From Rhodospirillaceae bacterium (GTDB taxonomy: Bacteria > Pseudomonadota > Alphaproteobacteria > Azospirillales > Azospirillaceae): a stretch of DNA of 64,000 nt. The notes under the pieces are model-generated. The model ran no database searches and was not told where the DNA came from. It saw only the letters and a list, made by a program, of their open reading frames with translations. How positions within the stretch are numbered: position 1 is the first letter of the stretch; every line of letters begins with the position of its first letter. A program made the translations under genes and the position numbers. Below are positions 1 to 8,790 of this stretch, in pieces. The stretch covers positions 62,001 through 126,000 of the forward strand of contig JAJUIU010000003.1 in assembly GCA_029267445.1 (NCBI GenBank). Direction: 5' to 3'.

Positions 1-2103
1 CGGACCACGCTTGTGCGCGAGGATTACGATGATCTGTTCCCGCTCGGTATCACGCGGGTCGAGGTGGGCGAAATCCGCCCCCTGAACGCCCCGTTGATCG
101 GAGCCGGGTTCGAGCGTGGCATCTTTCTCAGCAACGAGCGGCTGGACGAGGTCACGCGGTTCGACACTGTGGACATCACCGGCGAGGCGCTGCCGGGCTG
201 GGACGCCGACCTGTTCCAGAACGGCGTCCTGGTGGCGAGCCAGCGCATCGGGCCCAACGGCCGCTTCCTCTTCGACGACCGGAACCTCTTCATCGGCGAC
301 AACGAGTTCAAGGTCGTCCTCTACGGGCCGCAGGGCCAGATCCGTGAGGAGGTGCGGCGAATCCCGCTCGGGCTTGGCCTGACGACGCCCGGTGCGACGG
401 CCTGGTCCTTCAGCTTGTCGCAGCGGGACACGCCGATCTACGACCGGAACTTCTTTGAGACGGAGGATCAGGGCGGGCTTCGCGTGGTCGGCTCGGCCTC
501 CTACGGTCTGACGCGCAATCTGTCCCTGACCGGTGCCGCGCAGCATGTCGATGTCGGCACCCAGCGGATCAACGCCGTGCAGACCGGTGCTGTTGGACAG
601 CTCGGCGGCGCGTTGCTGAGCGGATCGGTCGCCACGGCCACCGGTGGCGGGTACGCGTTCACCGGGTCCGGGCAGGGGTCCATCGGGCGGGAGCGCGTCT
701 ACCTGACCTACGGCCGCACGGAGGGTCTGCTCGGCGCCGGGACGTCCCAGACCGCGCTCATTTCCCTGTCGGGATCGCGCAACAGGGGTCGCAGCAGCTT
801 CTCCTACGGAACGTCGTTCGGCTGGTTCGATGATTTCAATGGTGAACGGATGACCGCGACCGTGCGCGGCGGCCTGTCGATACCGGGCTATTCGCTGCTC
901 GGCTCGCTCTCGGGGGAGGACAGCACCCGGCTCGGCACGACGCTCGACGGAACGCTGCAAGGCTATGCGCGCCTGGGGCGCCTGCTGCTGCGCGCCCAGG
1001 TGGACGCGGAACTCTATCCGGACCGCAAGCTGAACGATCTGTCGGTCGCCACCAACATCCCGTTCAGTCTGTTCGACCAGCTTTCGGTGAATGTCAGCTA
1101 CGAACCGACCACCAGTGCCGCGACACTGTCGGCCTTCTACGACCTGTCCGGCCGGCAGTTCCGGCTAGGGCCGAGCCTGTCGCTCGGCAGCGATGGGGCC
1201 TTCGGCATCGGTGTCGTCGCGGGCACGACGGTCTACAGGCATCCCGGTAGCGGCTCCGTGCGGCTGGCCGAAAACACCCACGAGGCATTCGCCCGCCTCG
1301 CCGTTCGTGTGCTCGAGGATGTGAACCAGAACGGCCGGGCGGATCCGGAGGATCGCCCCATGGAGGGCGTGGCCGTGCGCATCGTTCCGGGCGACATCAT
1401 TTCCGCCCCCACCGACGCCAGCGGCGCCACACTGGTCTCCGAACTGCTGCCAGGCCGTCCGGTCGACGTTCTGCTCGACGACTTCAGCCTGCCGGACCCC
1501 TTCCAACGCCTTGTCGGCGACGGCTTCGCCGTGCGTCCGCGCAAGGGCACCATACCCGGGGTCGACCTCCTGGTCGGCATGACGGACGAGGTCTACGGCA
1601 CCGTCCTGGTCGAGGATCGCGGCGGCGATCCCCAACCCCAGAACGGGGTCAGGCTCCGCCTGTCGCCGGCGGGTGGCGGTCGCGCCATCGTCGCCAGCAC
1701 CGATTCCCAGGGCAGCGTCTACCTCGGCAATCTGCTGAAGGGCAGTTATGTGATGTCGGTCGATGAGGCGGACGCGAAACGCCTGGGCGGCGTGGCGCCC
1801 CCGCCCATGACTGTCGAGGTCCAGGCCACGGGCACCGTCGTCAACCTTCCCACGGTGATCGTGCCCCGTCGGTATCGCGGATACTTCGTCGCCGTCGGTG
1901 ACAACCAGTCGGAACTCGGCCGGATGGCCAGTCTCATGGTTCTGCGCCGGCGGTTGCCGTCTCTGTTGCAGGAGCTGCCCATCTTCACGCCGGCCGAGGG
2001 TGACCGGCCGGCCCTGCTGTTCGGGCCGGTCCCGACACGCCAGCAGGCCGACGCCTGGTGCGAGCGCGTGAGGGCGATCGGGCGCGACTGCGCCCCCGCC
2101 TGA
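1..2103 (+). CDS. Usher-like outer-membrane protein, 5' end outside the window
   Basis: The reading frame is open to the window edge, so the GTG at 13 need not be the true start; about 700 C-terminal residues are visible. The N-terminal visible part has the plug-like stretch seen in fimbrial ushers (GEALPGWDADLFQNGVLV, then FKVVLYGPQGQ). A long beta-rich barrel-like region follows. Around residues 430-470 there is a DVNQNGRADPED motif typical of SdrB-like or carboxypeptidase-regulatory beta sandwiches. The last ~75 residues (GYFVAVGD ... LLFGPVPTRQQADAWCERV) resemble a SPOR-type peptidoglycan-binding tail. Neighbouring small secreted subunits and a PapD-like chaperone support a role in secreting and assembling surface fibres. 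The usher family call is moderately sure. The SPOR-like tail is my reading by eye and would be unusual for an usher. Confidence 0.62.
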   Translation, partial: RTTLVREDYDDLFPLGITRVEVGEIRPLNAPLIGAGFERGIFLSNERLDEVTRFDTVDITGEALPGWDADLFQNGVLVASQRIGPNGRFLFDDRNLFIGDNEFKVVLYGPQGQIREEVRRIPLGLGLTTPGATAWSFSLSQRDTPIYDRNFFETEDQGGLRVVGSASYGLTRNLSLTGAAQHVDVGTQRINAVQTGAVGQLGGALLSGSVATATGGGYAFTGSGQGSIGRERVYLTYGRTEGLLGAGTSQTALISLSGSRNRGRSSFSYGTSFGWFDDFNGERMTATVRGGLSIPGYSLLGSLSGEDSTRLGTTLDGTLQGYARLGRLLLRAQVDAELYPDRKLNDLSVATNIPFSLFDQLSVNVSYEPTTSAATLSAFYDLSGRQFRLGPSLSLGSDGAFGIGVVAGTTVYRHPGSGSVRLAENTHEAFARLAVRVLEDVNQNGRADPEDRPMEGVAVRIVPGDIISAPTDASGATLVSELLPGRPVDVLLDDFSLPDPFQRLVGDGFAVRPRKGTIPGVDLLVGMTDEVYGTVLVEDRGGDPQPQNGVRLRLSPAGGGRAIVASTDSQGSVYLGNLLKGSYVMSVDEADAKRLGGVAPPPMTVEVQATGTVVNLPTVIVPRRYRGYFVAVGDNQSELGRMASLMVLRRRLPSLLQELPIFTPAEGDRPALLFGPVPTRQQADAWCERVRAIGRDCAPA

Positions 2104-2125
2104 CCGGACGGTTGCGCGGACTCCG

Positions 2126-2689
2126 TCAGGAGGTCGCGTAGATCAATGGAATGATGAGTGTGCCGTTGGTGCAGCCGCCGGTGCCGATGTCGGCGGGGAA
2201 GTTCAGCACGGGCTGCACCCAGACGCCACAAGCGCCACTGGCCACGCTGGAGCAGGAGGTGCCGATCGTGCCGGAACCGGTGAAGGTCAGGCTTCCGATG
2301 GTGACCGCCGTGGTGCCGCCGAACGCGCTCCGGCAAACCAGATCCAGAGACGCGTCCTGCATGGTGACACCGATCGGGACATTGCGCGTGAACGCGACGG
2401 CGCCCACCTGGACCGGAAGGGTGTGCCCTCCGATCGCGGGACCGCCTATGGTTCCGCTAGCCACACCTGGTGGTGACGACCCCGCGGGCGCCGTGATGCC
2501 GACAGTACCCGCCGCGACGACCGGCAGATTGTTGATCACCAGCGTCTGGTTCTGGAAGCTGATGACCGCGCTGACTGTGACGCGGACGTTCATCGTCGCC
2601 GAGCGCGGGTTCGCGTCGGCGAAACTCGGGGCGAGCACCGCCATGGCGCCCAGTCCGGCCGTTACGGCATATGGCTTCCTGCGTCGCAT
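2126..2689 (-). CDS. Secreted fimbrial subunit-like protein (DUF4402-like)
   Basis: 187 residues starting at the ATG at 2689, which has GGAAGG about six bases upstream; a TTG six codons earlier is also open but has no better site. A signal peptide (MRRRKPYAVTAGLGAMAVLA, cleavage probably after ADA) is followed by a beta-rich, Cys-containing domain. It is a clear paralogue of the protein at 3222-3782: both share the TMxVxVTV start, xxxLPxVAxGT, the internal GTSC motif, and an end of GTGGCTNGTLxIPLxY. The alternating hydrophobic ends suit donor-strand polymerisation. The family assignment (DUF4402-like) is by pattern only. It is last of three same-strand subunit genes and converges on the usher-like gene. 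Confidence 0.6.
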   Translation of the reverse strand: MRRRKPYAVTAGLGAMAVLAPSFADANPRSATMNVRVTVSAVISFQNQTLVINNLPVVAAGTVGITAPAGSSPPGVASGTIGGPAIGGHTLPVQVGAVAFTRNVPIGVTMQDASLDLVCRSAFGGTTAVTIGSLTFTGSGTIGTSCSSVASGACGVWVQPVLNFPADIGTGGCTNGTLIIPLIYATS

Positions 2690-2764
2690 CGCGACCTTCC
2701 GCCCCAACCGCAGCTACGGTCCCGTTTCAGCGATCGGAATCCGAAGCTTGGCTTCCATCCGATA

Positions 2765-3214
2765 TTACTGAAATTGGACCTGCCAATCCAGGACCAGCGG
2801 CTCACAGGCCACGGCCGGCGTGTTGGGGGGCATTCTCAACGTCGCTCCGACGTAGATCCGGCATATCCCGGTGGATCGGATGGAGCATTCGCCATCGTCC
2901 ATCGCGATTGTGATCGGTACACGCACGGACCCGCATTCGATGGAGCTGACAGGAGCGAGGAGAACCGCCGTCGCCGTCGATTCCATGCTCCGCGCGACGG
3001 TGATGATTCCCCGCCGCGGCAGCCCCACAACGTTGAGCGCACCCTCCAGTCGATCCGCCCCGGTGGGGAGGACGACGTCGCCGCCCAAGGAGGAGAACCG
3101 CCCGAATGACAGGCTTTGGACCCCCTGCACCTCGTTGGCCGAAGCCGAAGATGATGGGGACGCCAGTACAAGGAACCCCGCACAGAGGGTCCAAGCCAAT
3201 CGCCCGAACGACAC
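2765..3214 (-). CDS. Small secreted beta-sandwich protein, likely minor fimbrial subunit (DUF4402-like)
   Basis: 149 residues beginning with GTG at 3214, only seven bases after the stop of the upstream subunit gene, which suggests translational coupling; no convincing Shine-Dalgarno site is visible. A signal peptide (residues 1-27, ending SASA) is followed by LSFGRFSSLGGDVVLPTG, close to the L-x-FG...G-x-V pattern that opens DUF4402 domains, and a C-terminal strand LVLDWQVQFQ. Two cysteine pairs may form disulfides. It differs from its two neighbours, so it may be an adaptor, tip or terminator subunit rather than the bulk pilin; that role is inferred from position. Confidence 0.55.
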   Translation of the reverse strand: MSFGRLAWTLCAGFLVLASPSSSASANEVQGVQSLSFGRFSSLGGDVVLPTGADRLEGALNVVGLPRRGIITVARSMESTATAVLLAPVSSIECGSVRVPITIAMDDGECSIRSTGICRIYVGATLRMPPNTPAVACEPLVLDWQVQFQ

Positions 3215-3221
3215 GGCCCAA

Positions 3222-3782
3222 TCAGGCCGTGGTGTAGGTCAGCGGGATCGTGAGGGTGCCGTTGGTGCAGCCGCCCGTGCCCACACCCGTGGGGAAGGAG
3301 AGCTGCGGCAGGATGAAAATGCCGCAAGCACCAGTGCCGGCCGCCGCGCAGGACGTGCCGACGGTACCACCGGTCGCTTCGCTGGTGGCCGCCACGGTGA
3401 TCGTGACTTCCAGCGTCGACGCGTCGGTCGCGCGGCACGCCATCGAGGCGGTCACGGTGCCGACGTTGACGATGACGGGAGCGTTGCGGGTGAACGCGAA
3501 CGCGCCGACCGTGGCCGCGACGCTACCACCGCCGAGGGCGTTACCGCCGATGGAACCGACCGCCGTGGGCGCGCTGGGGGCGCTGACCTGGGCGGTGCCG
3601 GACGCGACGATGGGAAGGGCTGCGACGCTCATGTTACGGGACGCGATCGTCACGACCTGCTGGACGGTGACGGAAACGCCCATGGTCGCGCTGGCCTGAG
3701 CCATCGCTTCGGTGGCGCCGACGGTGGACAGAACTGCGCCGAAACCGGCGGCACCAACCACAAATGGCTTACGCTTTTTCAT
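3222..3782 (-). CDS. Secreted fimbrial subunit-like protein, probable major pilin
   Basis: 186 residues. The ATG at 3782 is preceded by GGAGG with a six-base gap and begins a proper signal peptide (MKKRKPFVVGAAGFGAVLST, cleavage near AMA-QA); the open frame runs 137 codons further upstream but that extension has no signal peptide and is antisense to the chaperone gene. The mature protein is Ala/Gly/Thr/Val-rich and beta-strand-like, ends in GGCTNGTLTIPLTYT and is paralogous to the 2126-2689 product. First gene of a three-gene unit and divergent from the chaperone at 3865, with under 90 bases between them for both promoters. The strong ribosome site suggests it is the most highly made subunit. 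Confidence 0.62.
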   Translation of the reverse strand: MKKRKPFVVGAAGFGAVLSTVGATEAMAQASATMGVSVTVQQVVTIASRNMSVAALPIVASGTAQVSAPSAPTAVGSIGGNALGGGSVAATVGAFAFTRNAPVIVNVGTVTASMACRATDASTLEVTITVAATSEATGGTVGTSCAAAGTGACGIFILPQLSFPTGVGTGGCTNGTLTIPLTYTTA

Positions 3783-3864
3783 AGGGGCCTCCACTTTTTG
3801 GGTGGTACATCTATACGATAGGACTAGGCGGCCGTCAACATGCCGCGAATCAGAGGTGGAAAAA

Positions 3865-4353
3865 ATGGCAAGCAGAAAGCGCGTGACTTCGCTGATCGCC
3901 GCGGTTTTCCTGGCTTTTGGCGCACTTCTTTCCCCTGGCGCCGCACTTGCGAACCTGACGATTCTGGACCCGATCATCACCTTCGCGGAGGGCGAAAGGA
4001 CCAAGGCGATCCGGATCGTCAACGCCGGCGCGGCCCCCCTCCAGGTGCGAGTTTCCGTCGTCAATCTGCGCCGCATGCCGGACGGGACGTTTGCCGAGGT
4101 GACCGACCCGCAGCCCGGCGAGAAGTTCGCGGACCGGATGGTGCGGTTCTCGCCGTCCCAGTTCACGCTGGCACCGGGCGCCCAGCAGGCCATCCGCCTC
4201 GCGGTGCAGATGCCGGCTGATACGGCACCGGGTCAGTACTCCACATTCCTCCGCGTGGCTGAGGTGGGCATCGGCGAAACCGGCACGTCCACCGGTGTGC
4301 AGATCGGTCTCGGCTTCATGCACCAGCTCCCGATCACGATCACCCGGCGCTGA
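3865..4353 (+). CDS. Single-domain PapD-like periplasmic fimbrial chaperone
   Basis: 162 residues from the ATG at 3865 (AGGTGGA just upstream). Signal peptide of about 29 residues ending ALA, then a PapD N-terminal-type immunoglobulin domain: TFAEGERTKAIRIVNAGAAP near the start, VRFSPSQFTLAPGAQQAIRL as the strand pair before the G1-like region, and FMHQLPITITRR at the end. Classical PapD/FimC chaperones have about 230 residues and two domains; here the protein stops where domain 2 would begin, and the next gene on the other strand overlaps its last 14 bases, so no second domain is hidden by a nearby frameshift. It would cap the neighbouring subunits in the periplasm and hand them to the usher-like protein. 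Confidence 0.7.
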   Translation: MASRKRVTSLIAAVFLAFGALLSPGAALANLTILDPIITFAEGERTKAIRIVNAGAAPLQVRVSVVNLRRMPDGTFAEVTDPQPGEKFADRMVRFSPSQFTLAPGAQQAIRLAVQMPADTAPGQYSTFLRVAEVGIGETGTSTGVQIGLGFMHQLPITITRR

Positions 4354-7300
4354 CCCCGCCACCGGGGGCGCGACCCTTGATGAAGCCGCGCCGGAGCGCG
4401 GCTTCCACGGGTGTCTCGTGGAGCAGCCAGCCCTCGACCTCGACGAAGCCCGCGCTTTCGACGAGCAGGCCCAGCATGGCCAGATTGGGCACCGGGGGCC
4501 TGTCGCCGGGAGAATCGGTATCGAACTGGAAGGCCGGCGGCGAGCCGGCGTCGCTGGTGTCGCTGACCGGGGCCTCCAGGATGAACTCGCCCCGGCACAG
4601 GCGCAGCGCCGCCTTCAGCGCCGCAAGCGGATCGCGCCAGTCCGGCCGGAAGTCGGGGAACAGCACCAGATCCGCCGGTTCGATCGTCGCCTCCAGCGCC
4701 GCGTCCCCCGGCGCATGGGGCAGTGCGGCGCAGATCGTCTCCGCATGGCCAAGCCGCTCCCGCGCGTAGGCGAAGTTCGCGGCCGCGTCGGCGAGATAGG
4801 CGGGCCTGTGCGGCGCCGTCCAATGCAGCCCCGTGGCCTTGGCGGCCCCCCGCCGCAACGCCTCGAAGCACCAGTATCCGTCGCGGGCGTCCAGGTCCAG
4901 GACGGTCAGGCCATCCAGGCGCTCCGGCAGGCCGAACGCCTCCGGCGCCAGCGGGGCCAGCCCTGGCGTGACGATGCCGTCCGGCAACGTGATCCGGTGC
5001 GTCCAGAAGCGTGAGGCCACCTGGGCTGGCAGGACCGGACGGGGGCTGGGCTCCACGGGCTTGTCGGCCGGTTCCGCCAGCGCGGTCGGTGGCGGAAGCG
5101 ACAGGTCGGACGGCGGCGGCTCCACCGGTTCGGGGGCCACTTCGACACGGCGGCGCTCGCGCCATATCTGGCGGATGGCGTCCTCGAACTGGCGCGTGAA
5201 CGTCTCGCCGTCGGCCAGCGGGCTCGCGGCGACCTCCGCGCGTAGGCGGCTCCGCTGATCGGCCAGGGCCTGCGGATCGGAGGCGAGGCGCGCGGCGATC
5301 TCGACATAATCGGCATGGCTCTCGGCAACCCATTCCGGCCGCCCAAGGCGGGTCAGCATGCTGGCCGACACCCGGCCCGAATGCCGGTCGCCGCGCAGGG
5401 TGACGACCGGGACGCCCATGATCAGGCTGTCGAAGGTCGTGGTGGTTCCGCTGTAAGGGTTGGTGTCGAGCGCGATGTCCACCTCGTGGAACCCGGTCAT
5501 GTAATGCCGGTCCTGGATGAACGGTTTGGGCAGAATCCGCTCTGCCTCGATGCCGCGCTGGCGGAACAGGTCCACGATCCTGTCGCGCGCCTCCGCGTCC
5601 GCCAGGGACCAGCCCTTGATCGAGAGGCGGGCCGTCGGCACCCGCTTCAGGAGCTCGGCCCAGGTGTCCAGCATGGACGGAGTGATCTTGGCCAGCTTGT
5701 TGAAAGAGCCGAAGGTCACATAGCCGTTCTTGAGGCAGGGCGCCTCGTTCACGTCCGGCGCGTCGATGGGGATGCGGAAGCAGAGGAAGCAGCCGGGCAG
5801 CCGCACCAGCCGCTCCGTCGCGAACCGGTCGGCCTCGTCCGGCGGGTCGGAGATGGCGTCGACGAAGCGGACGTCGATCGCGTCCATCCCCGTCGTGTTC
5901 GGATATCCAAGATATGTGGCCTGAACCGGCGCCGGCCGGTAGGCCAGCGCGCGCAGGCGGTTGCCCGCCGTGTAGCCCGACAGGTCGATCATGACGTCGA
6001 TCTTGTCGTCGCGGATCCGCTTGGCGACGTCCTCGTCGGTCATGCCGACCGTGCGGACCCACCGGTGGCCGATTCCCCTCAGATAGGCCGAGGCCTGATC
6101 CTCCATCATGACCTCCGAGTAGAGCGTCACGCTGAAGGCCCGCCGGTCGTGCCGGACCAGGATGGGCTCCATGAAGTTCATCACCACATGGCCCCGGAAA
6201 TCGGCCGAGATGTAACCGATCCTGAGGGGGCGGTCCGGATCGTCGTCGTCCGGTTCCGGCGGGCGGGGGGGCAGGGGCGTCACGCCCGCCTGCATGCGGA
6301 CGCCGTAGGCCTTGTGGTCCTCGAAGACCGTCTCCCGGTCCAGCTCCTCCAGATAGTTCAGCGCGAGCATGAGGTTGCCGCCGTAGGCGAGCGGCATATC
6401 GGCGTATGCCAGCGCCTTGCGGTAGGCGGCGATGCTCTCCGACATCTGCCAGCGCGCCTTCAGCACATTGCCCAGGGCGGCATAGAGCGCGCAGTCGGGC
6501 TGCTTCTCCAGAAGGCTGCGGATCTCCCGTTCGGCCAGATCGAACTGACCGCCCGCCTCCAGCGAGATGGCGTAGGCGATCCGGGCGGACATGCCTTCGG
6601 GATCGGCGATCAGCGCTTCCCGCGCGCACTCCAGAGCCTCGGAGGGGCGGCCCTGCTCGCGGGCGATGTGGGAGAGCGAGATCAGCGCGTCGGCGTTGTG
6701 CGGGCGCAGCGTCAGCAACTTGCGCAGGCTCTCGGTCGCCTCCGCCGGGTGACCCATCTCATGCATCAGCCGGCCGCGGACTAGGTAGGCGTCGGCGAAG
6801 TTCTCGTCGCAGGCGATCGCCGTGGCGGCCGCGGCGGCGGCCTCCTGTTTGCGGCCGGCGCCCTGCAGCGCGATGGCGAGATGGAAATACCCTTGCGGGA
6901 TGGACGGATTGGTCCGGATCACCTGCCGGAAATGCTCGGCCGCCTCCTCATGCCGCTTCTGGTCGTTCAGGATGGCGCCAAGGCCATTGTGGATATGGCC
7001 GGCCTCCGGATGGCTGCGCAGGAGCCGCTCCAGCAGGGCCAGGGCTTCGTCCGTGCGTTCCCTCCGGTGCAGCCAGGCGGCCAGCTCCACCCCCGCCTCG
7101 ATCCGGCCCGGGGCCTTGCCGATCACCTCCTCCATGGTGGCGATGGCGGCGTCCATGTCCCCCGCCGAGGCCTGCGCGCGGGCGAGTCCCTCCAACGCGC
7201 CCAGGTCTCCCGGCCGCAGGCCCGACAGCGTCCTGTAGGACTCGATCGCCTCGGCGAACAGGCCCAGCGCCATCTGCACCGGCGCCAGCTTCTCAAGGCA

Positions 7301-7846
7301 TTCAGGGTCCTTTCCATCCAGCTTCGCCGCGCTGGAAAGGGCCGCGTGCGCACCCCGCGCATCGCCGGTGCGGAACAGCAGCTCTCCGGTGGCCACCATC
7401 CACTTCCGGCGGTTGGCTCCGGTGATGCCCGAGGCCTTGCGCAGATGGGTCAGCGCCTCGCCCCACTGGCCCAGCTCCTTCAGCGTCAGGCCGATGTTCA
7501 GGTTTGTCAGGATCGGGTCCATGCCCAGCGCCAGGGCGCGCTTGTGGCAGGCCAGCGCCTCGGCAAGCCGTCCCGTCGAGGCCAGCATGACCCCCAGGTT
7601 GCTGTGGGCGTCTGGATACTCCGGCCGCTGCGACACCACCTTGCGGATCAGTCGCTCCGCGATGTCGGCCCGTCCGACCTGCATGTAGAGCACGCCCAGC
7701 TTCTCGGTCGCGACGATGTGCTCGGGATCGTGCTCGAGGATTTGGCGGTAGATCGTCTCCGCCTCCGCCAGCCGGCCCTTCTCGTGACGGTGAATCGCCG
7801 CGTTCAGTTCCTGTTCAAGGCGCAGCGGGGTCAGTGGACGGCTCAC
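4340..7846 (-). CDS. TPR protein with SPINDLY/OGT-type O-GlcNAc transferase domain and C-terminal methyltransferase-like domain
   Basis: 1168 residues from a GTG start at 7846 with GGAG upstream. Residues about 1-470 are tandem 34-residue TPR units (repeated A-E-x-x-Y-R / P-x-x-x-x-A-x-x-x-L patterns). Residues about 540-890 form the Glyco_transf_41 domain of bacterial OGT/SPINDLY proteins: RIGYISADFRGHVV, TYLGYPNTTGMDAIDVRFVD, VTFGSFNKLAKITP and LDTNPYSGTTTTFDSLIMGV. After a Pro-rich linker, residues about 945-1160 read like a class I SAM-methyltransferase fold (LDGLTVLDLDARDGYWCFEA). Such proteins are linked to protein O-glycosylation with nucleotide sugars, often of flagellin; the substrate here is unknown. 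The next gene on this strand, 7870-8631, is a methyltransferase 23 bases upstream, so the two are probably co-transcribed. Confidence 0.85.
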   Translation of the reverse strand: MSRPLTPLRLEQELNAAIHRHEKGRLAEAETIYRQILEHDPEHIVATEKLGVLYMQVGRADIAERLIRKVVSQRPEYPDAHSNLGVMLASTGRLAEALACHKRALALGMDPILTNLNIGLTLKELGQWGEALTHLRKASGITGANRRKWMVATGELLFRTGDARGAHAALSSAAKLDGKDPECLEKLAPVQMALGLFAEAIESYRTLSGLRPGDLGALEGLARAQASAGDMDAAIATMEEVIGKAPGRIEAGVELAAWLHRRERTDEALALLERLLRSHPEAGHIHNGLGAILNDQKRHEEAAEHFRQVIRTNPSIPQGYFHLAIALQGAGRKQEAAAAAATAIACDENFADAYLVRGRLMHEMGHPAEATESLRKLLTLRPHNADALISLSHIAREQGRPSEALECAREALIADPEGMSARIAYAISLEAGGQFDLAEREIRSLLEKQPDCALYAALGNVLKARWQMSESIAAYRKALAYADMPLAYGGNLMLALNYLEELDRETVFEDHKAYGVRMQAGVTPLPPRPPEPDDDDPDRPLRIGYISADFRGHVVMNFMEPILVRHDRRAFSVTLYSEVMMEDQASAYLRGIGHRWVRTVGMTDEDVAKRIRDDKIDVMIDLSGYTAGNRLRALAYRPAPVQATYLGYPNTTGMDAIDVRFVDAISDPPDEADRFATERLVRLPGCFLCFRIPIDAPDVNEAPCLKNGYVTFGSFNKLAKITPSMLDTWAELLKRVPTARLSIKGWSLADAEARDRIVDLFRQRGIEAERILPKPFIQDRHYMTGFHEVDIALDTNPYSGTTTTFDSLIMGVPVVTLRGDRHSGRVSASMLTRLGRPEWVAESHADYVEIAARLASDPQALADQRSRLRAEVAASPLADGETFTRQFEDAIRQIWRERRRVEVAPEPVEPPPSDLSLPPPTALAEPADKPVEPSPRPVLPAQVASRFWTHRITLPDGIVTPGLAPLAPEAFGLPERLDGLTVLDLDARDGYWCFEALRRGAAKATGLHWTAPHRPAYLADAAANFAYARERLGHAETICAALPHAPGDAALEATIEPADLVLFPDFRPDWRDPLAALKAALRLCRGEFILEAPVSDTSDAGSPPAFQFDTDSPGDRPPVPNLAMLGLLVESAGFVEVEGWLLHETPVEAALRRGFIKGRAPGGGVSAG

Positions 7847-7869
7847 GAACGGTCTCCGGGCGGGGTGGT

Positions 7870-8631
7870 TCAGGCGGGCTTGACGGCCTTGACGTTCAGA
7901 CTGGTCGGCTGACCGGCGTAGCGGTGCTCGCTCGCGTCCAGGAAAAGACCGAAGCCGCCAACCCGCTCGACGTCGGTGAAGCCGGTGTGCCGCAGCATGC
8001 TGGTCAGGGTCGCCTCGTCGAACCCGGTCAGGTGCCGCTCGACGGGTGTCGCCTGCGAGCCGAAGATGTGGTGGATCAGGCGCTGCTTGGAGGCGAGGTC
8101 GCGGTCCGGTTCCAGGAACATGCGGAACAGGCGGTCGAGGTCCGGCACGGACAGCCGCAGTTCCCCGCCCGGAGCAAGGATGCGATGGAACTCGGTCAGC
8201 GCCCGGGTCACCGTACCGTCATGCGGCAGGCGGGCCAGCACGTGCACGCAGTAGATCGAGCTCACCATGCCGTCCCCGAACACGGCGTAGTCGTGGAGCG
8301 GGCCGACCTGATCCACCTCCGGCCCCGGGGCGCTGTCATAGTTCAGCCAGCCCTTGGCCCGTGTGGGTGCCGCCACGGTGAGCCGGATACCGGACCCGAC
8401 AAGCGAGCGCAGCCCGGCCGAGGGGTCGACCAACTGCGAGCGGCTGAGCGATTCGTCGAGCGCCTCATGCAGGATCTGACGGTCGTCGGCCGTTGTGAAG
8501 GACAGCATGACGTGGCCCGGTGGCGACTCGACCTCGCCGGCGAGGCGCCACTGCGTCGGGACGAGCCGGTCCTCGAGAAAGGATTTGGCGGCGGGCCAGC
8601 GATGCCCGGGCACGGCGTAGAGATAATCCAT
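7870..8631 (-). CDS. Class I SAM-dependent methyltransferase-like protein
   Basis: 253 residues, ATG at 8631. The N-terminal third (residues 1-75) has no familiar motif. The central part fits the second half of a Rossmann methyltransferase of the Methyltransf_11 type: an SSIYCVHVLARLP stretch (motif II region with the helix after it), then FHRILAPGGELRLSVPDLDR, the usual post-strand-5 motif, and a C-terminal FTDVERVGGFGLF strand. The glycine-rich SAM motif is not obvious (a weak KGWLNYDSAPGP instead), so catalysis is uncertain. It lies just upstream of the OGT-like gene on the same strand, suggesting a partner in glycan or glycoprotein modification. Confidence 0.65.
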   Translation of the reverse strand: MDYLYAVPGHRWPAAKSFLEDRLVPTQWRLAGEVESPPGHVMLSFTTADDRQILHEALDESLSRSQLVDPSAGLRSLVGSGIRLTVAAPTRAKGWLNYDSAPGPEVDQVGPLHDYAVFGDGMVSSIYCVHVLARLPHDGTVTRALTEFHRILAPGGELRLSVPDLDRLFRMFLEPDRDLASKQRLIHHIFGSQATPVERHLTGFDEATLTSMLRHTGFTDVERVGGFGLFLDASEHRYAGQPTSLNVKAVKPA

Positions 8632-8741
8632 GCGATCGCGACCCCGCCCTCAAACAACCAATACCTTGGGGTTCTAGCCGATTTCGCACACGAAATCGAG
8701 AGACAGGCGCGGGTATGGCCGGTGCCGCGCGGGCATGCGGA

Positions 8742-8769
8742 AGCGGGGACGGCGAAACCCGTCCCCGCT
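8742..8769 (-). terminator. Inverted repeat after the chemoreceptor gene
   Basis: An 11-bp perfect stem (AGCGGGGACGG / CCGTCCCCGCT) around a six-base loop sits about 20 bases beyond the stop codon of the receptor gene at 8791-10755. No T run follows on the minus strand, so it may be a weak or Rho-assisted terminator or an mRNA-stabilising hairpin. Confidence 0.45.
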
Positions 8770-8790
8770 GTTCCGAAAAGACTTTTGTCG

